Shown piece by piece: positions 17,071-24,766 of a DNA stretch of 57,288 bases. The stretch spans positions 1-57,288 of the forward strand of contig CAJWHS010000007.1 of assembly GCA_913041415.1 (NCBI GenBank). The letters run 5' to 3'. The position numbers and the translations under genes are program-made. Position 1 is the first letter of the stretch. Each line of letters opens with the position of its first letter. Below the pieces are notes generated by a model. It worked only from the letters and a program-made list of their open reading frames with translations, was not told the origin of the DNA and made no database searches. This stretch comes from an uncultured Acidimicrobiaceae bacterium. Lineage in GTDB: Bacteria > Actinomycetota > Acidimicrobiia > Acidimicrobiales > Aldehydirespiratoraceae.

Positions 17071-17637
17071 TCAGCCTGTCGCGACTCGGGCCCGGAGGCC
17101 GTCGAGGAAGAGTTCGACGAGTGCATCGAAGCTGGCGTCGTGATCACCCCGGCCGAGGGCATCGGTGGCCTGGAGCGTGACGAACCCGTGGAGTGATGCC
17201 CGCAGGGCGCGACCGGCGCGTCGGGCGTCGTGATCGGTTAGGCCGTAGTGGGCGAGGATCGCGTCCATCGTCTCGACTGCGCCGATACCGGCCGACTTTC
17301 TTTCGGATCCGGCGACGGTGCGCAGGGTGAGGTCGTAACGGCCGGGATGTGTGCGAGCCCATCCTCGGTACGCCGTTGCGAACGCACGAATGGCGTCGTC
17401 GCCTGCGATGCCCGTAGCTGATGCCTGCAGGGTCTTGCCGAAATCGGCCGTGGCGGCAATTGCGAGGTCGTCGAGCAAACCCCCCAGGCCGGCGACGTGG
17501 CTGTAGAGCGAGGGCGGTTGCACATCGAGGAGGTCGGCCACCGCCCGCAGGCTCACCCGCTCGACTCCGTCGCGGTCGATCACGATGAACCCGGCGTTGA
17601 TGACGTCGTCGTGATCGAGTCCTCGCTTGCGGGCCAT
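17071..17637 (-). CDS. TetR/AcrR-family regulator
   Basis: A 188-residue TetR-type repressor. The N-terminal helix-turn-helix (about residues 10-55) reads V-S-L-R-A-V-A-D-L-L-D-V-Q-P-P-S-L-Y-S-H. The C-terminal domain resembles the WHG/TetR_C_33 group (A-R-T-H-P-G-R-Y, L-H-G-F-V-T-L). It is divergent from the amidohydrolase gene; a 19-bp inverted repeat in the 78-base gap is its likely operator, so it should repress both itself and the amidohydrolase (inference). The inducer is unknown. Confidence 0.85.
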   Translation of the reverse strand: MARKRGLDHDDVINAGFIVIDRDGVERVSLRAVADLLDVQPPSLYSHVAGLGGLLDDLAIAATADFGKTLQASATGIAGDDAIRAFATAYRGWARTHPGRYDLTLRTVAGSERKSAGIGAVETMDAILAHYGLTDHDARRAGRALRASLHGFVTLQATDALGRGDHDASFDALVELFLDGLRARVATG

Positions 17638-17672
17638 GTATCGAGACTATGACTTGAAGAACCGTAGATCAA

Positions 17673-17691
17673 TGTCTAATCTACTTAGACA
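17673..17691. promoter_or_regulatory. Palindromic operator, probably for the TetR regulator
   Basis: TGTCTAA and TTAGACA form perfect 7-bp arms around a 5-base centre. The site is AT-rich against a GC-rich background and lies between the divergent TetR and amidohydrolase genes, 36 bases from the TetR start and 25 bases from the amidohydrolase start. Confidence 0.7.
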
Positions 17692-17715
17692 CAGTCATAT
17701 CACCTGGAGATGCCA

Positions 17716-18906
17716 ATGAGCGAGCGCTACACGATCATCTCCGCCGACTCCCACGCCGGCGGCAACATGGCGGCCTACGAGGAATACCTCCCTGCCGAAT
17801 GGCGTGATGCCTACGACGAATGGCGCGGTGGCTACTCGAATCCCTACCGAGACCTTCAAGACGACGGACGAACCCGCAACTGGGACAACGAGCGCAGGGT
17901 CAGCGAGCAGTATGCCGACGGCGTCGTGGCCGAGATCACGTTCCCGAACACCGTTCCACCCTTCTATCCGACGGGTGCACTGTTGGCCCGATCGCCCAAG
18001 AACAGCGAAGAGTTCGACCGACGCAAAGCCGGGCTTCAGTGCCACAACCGTTGGCTCAGCGACTGGTGCAGCGAGTACCCCGATCAGCGTCGAGGCCTGC
18101 CCCAGATCTTCCTCGAAGACCTCGATGACGCGATCAGGACGTTGACGTGGGCGGCCAACGAAGGCTTCAAGAGTTTCCTTATGCCCCACGTCGCCCCCGA
18201 CGTCGACCTCGCCGGACTCTGGTCACCCGAATGGGACCGTCTGTGGTCCGCAGTGCAGGACCTCGACCTCGTCGTCACCCAGCACGGCGGCAACGGCACA
18301 CCCGACTACGGCAAGGATCCGGCCTCCGGTGTCATCTTCCTCATGGAGGTGCCGTTCTTCGCCCACCGCAACCTTGCCCACCTCACGATGAGCGGCGTGT
18401 TCGAGCGCTTCCCCAACCTCAAGTACGTCATGACCGAGCAGGGCGTGGCCTGGGCCGTCGAGGAACTTCGCCGCATGGACGCCTACCACGCACAGATGAA
18501 ACACGGCCGGGTCGGCGAACTCGGCTTCTCCGCCGACATCGTATTGCCGCTCAAGCCGAGCGAGTACTTCGATCGCAACGTCTGGATCGGTGCGTCGTTC
18601 CCGTCACCGGGCGAAGCCGAGGCGATAAAGCAACTCGGCACCCACAAGATCATGTGGGGCTCGGACTACCCACACCACGAAGGCACCTACCCCTTCAGCA
18701 CAGAGTCGCTTCGACGAGCATTCCACTCCTGGGACGAGGTAGAGATGAAGCAGGTCCTGAGCGAGAACGCAGCCGAGGTCTATGCCTTTGATCTCGAAGC
18801 ACTCGCACCACTCGCCGCCGAGCACGGCCCCACTATCGACGAGGTGAAGGCGCCGCTCGACGGCATTCCCAAGGGCGCGACGAGTCCGGCGTTCTTCAAG
18901 GCCTGA
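17716..18906 (+). CDS. Amidohydrolase-2 family metal-dependent hydrolase or decarboxylase
   Basis: A 396-residue TIM-barrel protein of the amidohydrolase-2 (ACMSD-like) family. The metal-site start D-S-H (11-13) is followed by V-T-Q-H-G-G-N-G in the middle and M-W-G-S-D-Y-P-H-H-E-G near the end, where the aspartate is the catalytic metal ligand. Members hydrolyse or decarboxylate cyclic and aromatic acids; the substrate here is not evident. I chose ATG 17716: GGAG stands six bases ahead of it, while the ATG at 17710 abuts the same site. Control by the divergent TetR gene is likely. Confidence 0.8.
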   Translation: MSERYTIISADSHAGGNMAAYEEYLPAEWRDAYDEWRGGYSNPYRDLQDDGRTRNWDNERRVSEQYADGVVAEITFPNTVPPFYPTGALLARSPKNSEEFDRRKAGLQCHNRWLSDWCSEYPDQRRGLPQIFLEDLDDAIRTLTWAANEGFKSFLMPHVAPDVDLAGLWSPEWDRLWSAVQDLDLVVTQHGGNGTPDYGKDPASGVIFLMEVPFFAHRNLAHLTMSGVFERFPNLKYVMTEQGVAWAVEELRRMDAYHAQMKHGRVGELGFSADIVLPLKPSEYFDRNVWIGASFPSPGEAEAIKQLGTHKIMWGSDYPHHEGTYPFSTESLRRAFHSWDEVEMKQVLSENAAEVYAFDLEALAPLAAEHGPTIDEVKAPLDGIPKGATSPAFFKA

Positions 18907-19190
18907 ACCGGGATTTGACGGCGGACCCTGCACCCCGAAGGAGTCGGGTGAAATTGTCTTCTCAGGGGTAGCGCGACGGCCGCGGTCCGTAATAGCCTAA
19001 CCCGCTAGAGGCTCCCACATCTAAAGGTGTGCCAGGCACTCACCGGTGTCCGAATTGGGGGATTCGGACGACGACGGCGCTGCCCTACGAGGCGGCGCCG
19101 TCGTCGCGTCTGGGCGCAGACGGCTCGACCGCCTGCGCTGCCCCCGCCGTGGTTCGCCCCGGAACGAGACCTGGGCCAGACTCGACACTC
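18907..19190 (+). promoter_or_regulatory. Structured leader upstream of the sulfatase gene
   Basis: This 284-base gap holds several hairpins. CCCGA/TCGGG (18934-18948), followed by a U-richer AAATTGTCTT, may end the amidohydrolase transcript. CACATC/GGTGTG with a TAAA loop lies at 19016-19031. A very strong stem pairs CGACGACGGCGC (19069-19080) with GCGCCGTCGTCG (19095-19106); the interior TGCC/GGCG extends it to about 16 pairs with a CTACGA loop. No U tract follows the last stem. It may be an attenuator, an RNA regulatory element or a terminator; I recognise no known riboswitch class. Confidence 0.5.
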
Positions 19191-21503
19191 GTGAGCGACA
19201 CCCCAAAGGCCTACGACGGTTTCGGCGGAGAGGTTGGACGGATCTTCTCGACCTCCGAACCGTCTTGGCCGACCTTCCCATCAGCGCCCACCTGCGCGCC
19301 CAACGTCATCGTCATGTTGGCTGATGATCTCGGGTTCGCCGACCTCGCCTGCTTCGGCTCCGAGATCGACACGCCCAACCTTGACGCCCTCGCCGCCGGC
19401 GGCGTGCGCTACACCAACTTCCACGTCAATCCGATGTGCTCTCCGACCCGCGCCTCAATGCTCACCGGGCTCAACCACCACATGGCTGGCATGGGACACG
19501 TCGCCCACAGCGACCCTGGCTTTCCCGGCTACACCCATGAGTTGCGTGACGACGCCGTCACCATGGCCGAACTGTTCCGCGACAACGGCTGGGCCTCGCT
19601 CATGGTCGGGAAATGGCATCTCTGCAAGGACGCACATCTCTCCGACGCCGGACCCCGCCACAGTTGGCCGCTGCAGAAGGGCTTCGAGCGGTACTACGGG
19701 ATCCTCGACGGCTTCACGAACTTTCATCAGCCGCACCGGCTATACGAGGACAACCACCACGTTCCGGTCGACCAGTACCCCGACGACTACTACTTCACCG
19801 ACGACCTCACCGATCAGGCGATCCACATGATCGACGAGGTTCGGGCATCACATCCGACCAAACCCTTCTTCATGTACTTCGCCCACGGTGCCGTTCACGC
19901 GCCGTTGCAGGCGAAGGTCGAAGACATTGAGAAGTACCGCGGCGCATACGACGCCGGCTGGGACGAGATCCGTCGGCAGCGCTACGAGCGTCAACTCGAG
20001 ATGGGGGTCATTCCGACTCACACCCAGCTCCCGCCCCGCAATACCGAGGCGGGGCATGCCGTCGAGGCGTGGGACGACCTCAGCGACGACGAGAAGCTGA
20101 TCTTCGCCCGCTACATGGAGATCTTCGCTGGGATGGTCGACAACATCGACCAGAACCTCGGTCGACTCCGGACCCACCTCGAGGCCATGGGGGAGTGGGA
20201 CAACACGATCATCGTGTTCACCTCCGACAACGGCGGCTCGCGCGAAGGTCAAGAACTCGGCACGTCGGCATACTTTCGCACGCTCGTGAGCCAGACGCGC
20301 CAAAACAGCCTCGACTCGGTGGATCTCGACCTTCCGAATCTCGATGCCATGGGTGGGCCGACCAACCTGCCGCACTATCCGATGGGATGGGCGATGGTGT
20401 CGAGCACGCCGTTCCGGCTCTATAAAATTAACACCCACCAAGGCGGACATCAGGTGCCCTTCATCGTTCACTGGCCGGCCGGCCTTTCGGCCGCCGGTGA
20501 GGTGCGCACCCAATACCAGCACATCACCGATCTCCTGCCGACCCTTGCCGACCTCTGCGGTGTCGAGGTGCCGACGGCAAAGGGTGGCTGGCCGGTTCCC
20601 GAGCCTGCCGGCGCGTCGATGGTGCCGACCCTTATCGACGGCGATGCCGCGACCACCCATCCCGAGCAGTACTACGAGCAGATCGGCCACCGCGGCTTCT
20701 ACCGAGACGGCTGGTCGGCGGTCACCTGCCGCCAGCCCCGCCAGCCGTTCAGCGAAGAGCAGTGGGAGTTGCACAACCTCCACGACGATCCGACGGAGAC
20801 CAACGACCTCGCTGCCCAGCATCCGGAGAAGCTCAAAGAACTCCAGGACTCCTGGGAGCATGCAGCCTGGGCCAACCAGGTCTTCCCGCTCGACGAGGGC
20901 AACTACGTCAAGATGATGGCGCAGCCGCCGTGGAACGCCGAGCTTGCCGAGCCGGTCACCTTCCGTCCCGGCATACCCACGGTTGAGCGATGGCGATCGC
21001 TCCAACTGATCTCAAGCCGGAGCTTCACGGTCAACGTCGACTTCGACCTGACCGACGGCGACGATGGCGTGCTCGTCGCCCACGGCGATCAGGGCGGCGG
21101 CTATTCGCTCGCGATCGACGATGGCCACCTGATCCACGCCCACAACGGCTACGGCGAGATGACGATCGTCGACTGCGGTCCCGTCGCCGCAGGGCGCCAC
21201 ACGATCACGCTCGACGTGGCCGACGTCGGCGACGTCACCTGGGAGCCGCGAGTCCTCGTCGACGGCGAACAGGTCGGCGAGGCTGGCCGGGTTCCCCGGC
21301 TGATGGCGATGGCACCCTTCGAAGGCATCGACATCGGCATCGACCGGCGCTCACCGGTCAACTGGGAGCTCTACGAGCGCAAGGGGGTCGCCCGCTTCAC
21401 CGGCACGATCCATGGCGTCACGTTCACGCCCGGCGACCTCGCCCCCGATAACGGCAGCCAGTACCTCCAGATGCTCAAGGAGATGGGGACCAAGTATGAG
21501 TAG
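19191..21503 (+). CDS. Type I sulfatase (arylsulfatase family)
   Basis: A 770-residue sulfatase. The metal-binding D45-D46 stand in M-L-A-D-D-L-G-F, and C83 in C-S-P-T-R-A-S-M-L-T-G is the residue to be converted to formylglycine. V-G-K-W-H-L and F-T-S-D-N-G-G are the remaining active-site signatures. The last ~150 residues form an extra beta-rich domain, as in large actinobacterial arylsulfatases. No clear signal peptide is seen. The GTG at 19191 begins a family-like N terminus (S-D-T-P-K-A-Y-x-G-F-G-G); longer in-frame starts would translate the strong leader hairpin. The UGSC selenoprotein gene starts 17 bases after its stop, so cotranscription is likely. Confidence 0.85.
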   Translation: MSDTPKAYDGFGGEVGRIFSTSEPSWPTFPSAPTCAPNVIVMLADDLGFADLACFGSEIDTPNLDALAAGGVRYTNFHVNPMCSPTRASMLTGLNHHMAGMGHVAHSDPGFPGYTHELRDDAVTMAELFRDNGWASLMVGKWHLCKDAHLSDAGPRHSWPLQKGFERYYGILDGFTNFHQPHRLYEDNHHVPVDQYPDDYYFTDDLTDQAIHMIDEVRASHPTKPFFMYFAHGAVHAPLQAKVEDIEKYRGAYDAGWDEIRRQRYERQLEMGVIPTHTQLPPRNTEAGHAVEAWDDLSDDEKLIFARYMEIFAGMVDNIDQNLGRLRTHLEAMGEWDNTIIVFTSDNGGSREGQELGTSAYFRTLVSQTRQNSLDSVDLDLPNLDAMGGPTNLPHYPMGWAMVSSTPFRLYKINTHQGGHQVPFIVHWPAGLSAAGEVRTQYQHITDLLPTLADLCGVEVPTAKGGWPVPEPAGASMVPTLIDGDAATTHPEQYYEQIGHRGFYRDGWSAVTCRQPRQPFSEEQWELHNLHDDPTETNDLAAQHPEKLKELQDSWEHAAWANQVFPLDEGNYVKMMAQPPWNAELAEPVTFRPGIPTVERWRSLQLISSRSFTVNVDFDLTDGDDGVLVAHGDQGGGYSLAIDDGHLIHAHNGYGEMTIVDCGPVAAGRHTITLDVADVGDVTWEPRVLVDGEQVGEAGRVPRLMAMAPFEGIDIGIDRRSPVNWELYERKGVARFTGTIHGVTFTPGDLAPDNGSQYLQMLKEMGTKYE

Positions 21504-21520
21504 CCGCGTAACATCCGGGC

Positions 21521-22051
21521 ATGGCGATCAGCTTCCTAGACCCACGTGGTGAGTCGGCCGTCGAGCCGACTCTGTATGATATTTCTACCCGTCTCGAACC
21601 TGGTGTCACGGTCGGGCTGCTCGCCAACGGCTTCCCTGACTCGGTTGCGTTCCTCGATGCGGTCGGCGAAGCGATCATCGCCATCCGTCCTGGCGTCACG
21701 CTGGCGCGATGGGACAAGGGTGACGCCTCAGCAATCGCAGGCGACGAGATGCTTGACGAGATCGAACCCGAGTGTGCGGCGGTCATCGCCGCCTACGGGC
21801 ATTGAGGTAGCTGCACGACCGGCACCGTGCGTGACGGCATCAATATGGCTCGCCGAGACATCCCGGCGGTCGCCCTCGTGACCGACGAGTTCTGGGCCCA
21901 GGGCGACTTCATCGCCACCTCGTTCGGCATGCCTGGCATCCCGCGGGTACAACTCCCGCACCCCGTGGCGGGCACCGGGCCCGACAACCATCGCCTGGTC
22001 GCCGAGAAGGTCGCGGCGGAGGTCATCGACGCCCTCGAACGCACCCGATGA
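21521..22051 (+). CDS. UGSC-family selenoprotein (copy A)
   Basis: A 176-residue protein read through one in-frame TGA at 21803-21805. The recoded site is Y-G-H-U95-G-S-C98-T-T-G, the motif that names the UGSC family. Both sides of the TGA are colinear with copy B at 43946-44467: an N-terminal V-G-L-L and F-L-D-x-V, then after the motif R-R-D-I-P-A-V, F-G-M-P, and P-H-P near the C terminus. The fold looks Rossmann-like. The third position of the U-x-x-C-x-x-C array is glycine here (G101), cysteine in copy B. The stop overlaps the partner gene by ATGA, so the products are probably made together. The reaction is unknown; a thiol/selenol redox role is inferred. Confidence 0.85.
21803..21837 (+). 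promoter_or_regulatory. SECIS-like hairpin after the UGSC copy A TGA
   Basis: Two folds are possible. TGCACG (21812-21817) pairs with CGTGCG (21826-21831) around an 8-base loop, but its loop starts only 12 bases after the TGA. Alternatively CCGT (21825-21828) pairs with ACGG (21834-21837) around GCGTG, with the loop 23 bases downstream. This is the weakest of the four SECIS candidates. Confidence 0.4.
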
Positions 22052-23058
22052 GCTCCCTCCTCGCCGCTGACGACGAAGCCATCGCCCTCGAACGGCTTCA
22101 CGAACTCGGCTGCACTGACGGCCTCCCCGTCGTCGTCCCCACGCCTGACCGGGTCGAGCGCATGGTGCTCGCCGTCGGTCGCCCGGCCGAGACCGCACTC
22201 GGCGAGATGGGGCCGCTCCAGGGGGTGTGCACGGTCGAGAAGCTCGCAGCGGCGGCCGTGATGGCCGGGTGCCTGCCCGACCACATGCCGATCGTCGTGG
22301 CGTCGGCCCTGGCGATGATGGACCCGTCGTTTGATCTGGCTGAGATGCAGGGCACGACCCACGCCACCGCGCCGCTGATCATCGTCAACGGGCCGGCCCG
22401 CGCGATGTGTGGCGTCGCCTCGGGATACGGCGCCCTCGGCCCCGGCCATCGTGCCAATGCGTCGATCGGGCGGGCGATTCGATTGGCGATGATCAACATC
22501 GGCGGGGCCCGACCCGGCACCTCCGACATGGCCCTGCTCGGCCACGGCGGCAAGTTCGGCCAGTGCCTTGGCGAGGACGAAGAACACAGCCCGTTCGCAC
22601 CGCTCCACACGAGTTGGGGCTTCGCTGCCGAAGACTCGGCCGTCACGGTCATCGGCACTGAGCCTCCGCAGTCGGTGGCCCACGTTGCCGGAAGCGACGT
22701 CGAGCGATCGAGCGAAGGTCTCATCGAACTCCTGGCGGCATCGGTCGCCGGCATCGGCTCGAACAACGCCTGGTTGGGCGGCGGGCAGGCCGTGATCGTC
22801 CTGACGCCGGACCACATTGGTGAACTGGCCGCGGCCGGCCACGATCGGTCATCGACTGCCGGGGCGATCGTCGAGCGGGCCACGACCCGCGACGGTCGGC
22901 CTGCGTTCGAGTCGGCCGACGATGTCCTGCTCGTCGCCGCCGGTGGATCCGGGCTCTACAGCTATGTCTTCCCGACTTGGTGTGCGGGGGCGAACCGCAA
23001 CCGGGCGGTCACCCGTCCGATCGAGATCGGGCAGGCCTGCGCCATCCCCGGCCGCTGA
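22048..23058 (+). CDS. Partner of UGSC selenoprotein (copy A), uncharacterised domain
   Basis: A 336-residue protein of unknown function that is homologous over its whole length to residues ~165-475 of the protein at 44464-45924. Shared segments include D-G-L-P-V-V (25-30), A-V-M-A-G-C-x-P-D (C75), P-L-I-I-V-N-G-P, R-A-N-A-S-I-G-R-A, I-G-G-A-R-P-G, E-D-E, and a C-terminal G-G-x-G-L-Y-S. Both genes overlap a UGSC selenoprotein gene by ATGA, which points to a complex or a substrate relay. C75 is invariant in the pair and is a good candidate to meet the selenol. No membrane segments or known catalytic motif are seen. I do not recognise the family beyond this link. Confidence 0.75.
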   Translation: MSSLLAADDEAIALERLHELGCTDGLPVVVPTPDRVERMVLAVGRPAETALGEMGPLQGVCTVEKLAAAAVMAGCLPDHMPIVVASALAMMDPSFDLAEMQGTTHATAPLIIVNGPARAMCGVASGYGALGPGHRANASIGRAIRLAMINIGGARPGTSDMALLGHGGKFGQCLGEDEEHSPFAPLHTSWGFAAEDSAVTVIGTEPPQSVAHVAGSDVERSSEGLIELLAASVAGIGSNNAWLGGGQAVIVLTPDHIGELAAAGHDRSSTAGAIVERATTRDGRPAFESADDVLLVAAGGSGLYSYVFPTWCAGANRNRAVTRPIEIGQACAIPGR

Positions 23059-23065
23059 TATCTCG

Positions 23066-23455
23066 TCAACCAGCTCCGGCCATGGAGGTGTCGAAGGTCG
23101 CCTGCACAATCTCCCCGAAGCGATCAGGGTCATCGATTGCGGCCGGGTCGACCATGATCCCGATGTCGAGGCTGTCCTCTCGTGACGTCGCGGTCGCGTT
23201 GCATGCCGCTCCGGCGGCAGCGATCACTGCATCGACCTACCAGCCGACGGCTGCACGAGGTGCGAGCTTCGCCGACCGGCCCACGATCGCCGACTCACCG
23301 ACGAGTTCGAAGACCTTGAAGGCGAGGTCGGACAGGGTTCCGTCGATCGGTGTGCCGAACCCGGCTGCTGAGAGGTGGCGCTGAAAGATCTTGGGAGAGG
23401 CGACCGAAACGAGAGTGCGGTCGAGATCGAAGAACGCAGCGGCGGGGGTGAACAT
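23066..23455 (-). pseudogene. HAD-like hydrolase remnant with internal TAG
   Basis: One minus-strand frame of 129 codons starts like a HAD phosphatase, A-A-F-F-D-L-D-R-T-L-V (motif I aspartates), but a TAG stands at 23237-23239 after A-V-G-W, and the frame then continues to TGA at 23066. The part after the TAG (G-I-M-V-D-P-A-x-I-D-D-P) does not supply the remaining HAD motifs, and total length is about half of a HAD-IB protein, so an internal deletion is likely. It fills the gap between the UGSC partner gene and the divergent acyl-CoA dehydrogenase. I see no other gene in the stretch. Confidence 0.5.
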
Positions 23456-23554
23456 CCAAGCTCATTTTGACAGTTCCGCACGATTCACGAGAGAGCGGGC
23501 ACGTGGGGTACAAATGACTGTCGGTTCGGCACGTTTCTGAAGGGGTTTCGAGGT

Positions 23555-24766
23555 ATGTACATCGGGTACGACGAGAAACAGGAGGCGCTCCGGAAGGAGC
23601 TGCGCGACTACTACAACGAACTGCTCACGCCTGAGGTCAGGGATGCGCTTGCGGCCGAAGAGGGCACCGGTCCGGTGCACCGAGAGATCGTCGGCAAGAT
23701 GGGGCGCGACGGTTGGCTGACGGTCGGGTGGCCCGAGGAGTACGGTGGTCGCGGTTACTCCGCTGTCGAGCAGTTCGTGATGTTCGATGAGTCCGTGGCC
23801 ATCGGCGCACCGATTCCGATGCTCACGGTCAACACCGTCGGCCCGACCCTGATGCAGTACGGCACGCAAGAACAGAGGGACTTTTTCCTGCCCAAGATCT
23901 CCCGCGGGGAGATCACCTTCTGTGTCGGCTACTCCGAACCCGATGCCGGTACTGACCTCGCCTCGCTGCAGTGCCGAGCCGTTCGCGACGGTGACGAGTT
24001 CGTAATCAACGGCCAAAAGACCTGGACCTCGCTCGCCAGGGGTGCTGACTACATCTGGCTCGCGGCACGGACGAACCCCGACGTGAAGAAGCACAAGGGC
24101 ATCTCGCTCTTCTGCATCCCGATGGACACTCCCGGGTTGTCGATCGAACCGCTCCACCTCCTCAGCAGTCACAACATCAACCACACCTTCTTCGATGACG
24201 TCCGTGTGCCGGCCTCAACCCTGATCGGTGAGGAGAACGGCGGTTGGGGGCTTATCACTTCCCAGCTCAACCGTGAGCGTGTGACGATCTGTTCGTCGGG
24301 CATGGTCACCAAGGCACTCGAGGAGACGATCGAGTTCGCCAAGACCACCCAACTCGCCGAAGGCACGATGCTGATCGACAAGCCGTGGGTGCAGCGCAAC
24401 CTGGCCGAGGTCACCGCCGAACTCGAGTTCCTCCGCTTGATGAACTGGAAGGTGGCCTGGGAGGTCGCCACCCACATCGACGGCAAGGAACTCGACGAAC
24501 TCGATTTCGGGCACATGAAGGCGTTCATCGCCGATTCGTCGAGTGTGAAGGTGTTCGGCACCGAGTTCTTCCACCGGTCGTACCGCAAGCTGATGGAGAT
24601 CTACGGTCCACAGGCGACGATCGCCAAGGGTTCGATCGGGCACCTCACACGTCTCGAGATGCAGTACCGATCGACCATCATCCTCACCTTCGGTGGTGGC
24701 ACCAACGAGATGCAGCGGGACCTCATCTCGCAATTCGGACTCGGTTACCCGAAGGCGGATCGCTGA
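23555..24766 (+). CDS. Acyl-CoA dehydrogenase (large subunit of a pair)
   Basis: A 403-residue FAD-dependent acyl-CoA dehydrogenase. Typical segments are G-W-P-E-E-Y-G-G-R-G, S-E-P-D-A-G-T-D-L-A-S and a C-terminal F-G-G-G-T-N-E-M-Q-R-D. In the last motif glycine replaces the glutamate that serves as catalytic base in E-G-T-N-E enzymes, so the base may lie elsewhere or come from a partner subunit. The next gene, a shorter acyl-CoA dehydrogenase, overlaps by TGATG. Such pairs form alpha2beta2 FadE complexes in steroid side-chain degradation, which is my best guess for the arrangement. A purine-rich GAAGGGG stands ahead of ATG 23555. Confidence 0.85.
   Translation: MYIGYDEKQEALRKELRDYYNELLTPEVRDALAAEEGTGPVHREIVGKMGRDGWLTVGWPEEYGGRGYSAVEQFVMFDESVAIGAPIPMLTVNTVGPTLMQYGTQEQRDFFLPKISRGEITFCVGYSEPDAGTDLASLQCRAVRDGDEFVINGQKTWTSLARGADYIWLAARTNPDVKKHKGISLFCIPMDTPGLSIEPLHLLSSHNINHTFFDDVRVPASTLIGEENGGWGLITSQLNRERVTICSSGMVTKALEETIEFAKTTQLAEGTMLIDKPWVQRNLAEVTAELEFLRLMNWKVAWEVATHIDGKELDELDFGHMKAFIADSSSVKVFGTEFFHRSYRKLMEIYGPQATIAKGSIGHLTRLEMQYRSTIILTFGGGTNEMQRDLISQFGLGYPKADR

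Noticed and set aside
19848-22842. Long minus-strand open frames at 19848-21005 and 21793-22842
   Set aside because: Low-complexity R/G/H/A translations opposite the sulfatase and the UGSC partner; no motif recognised.
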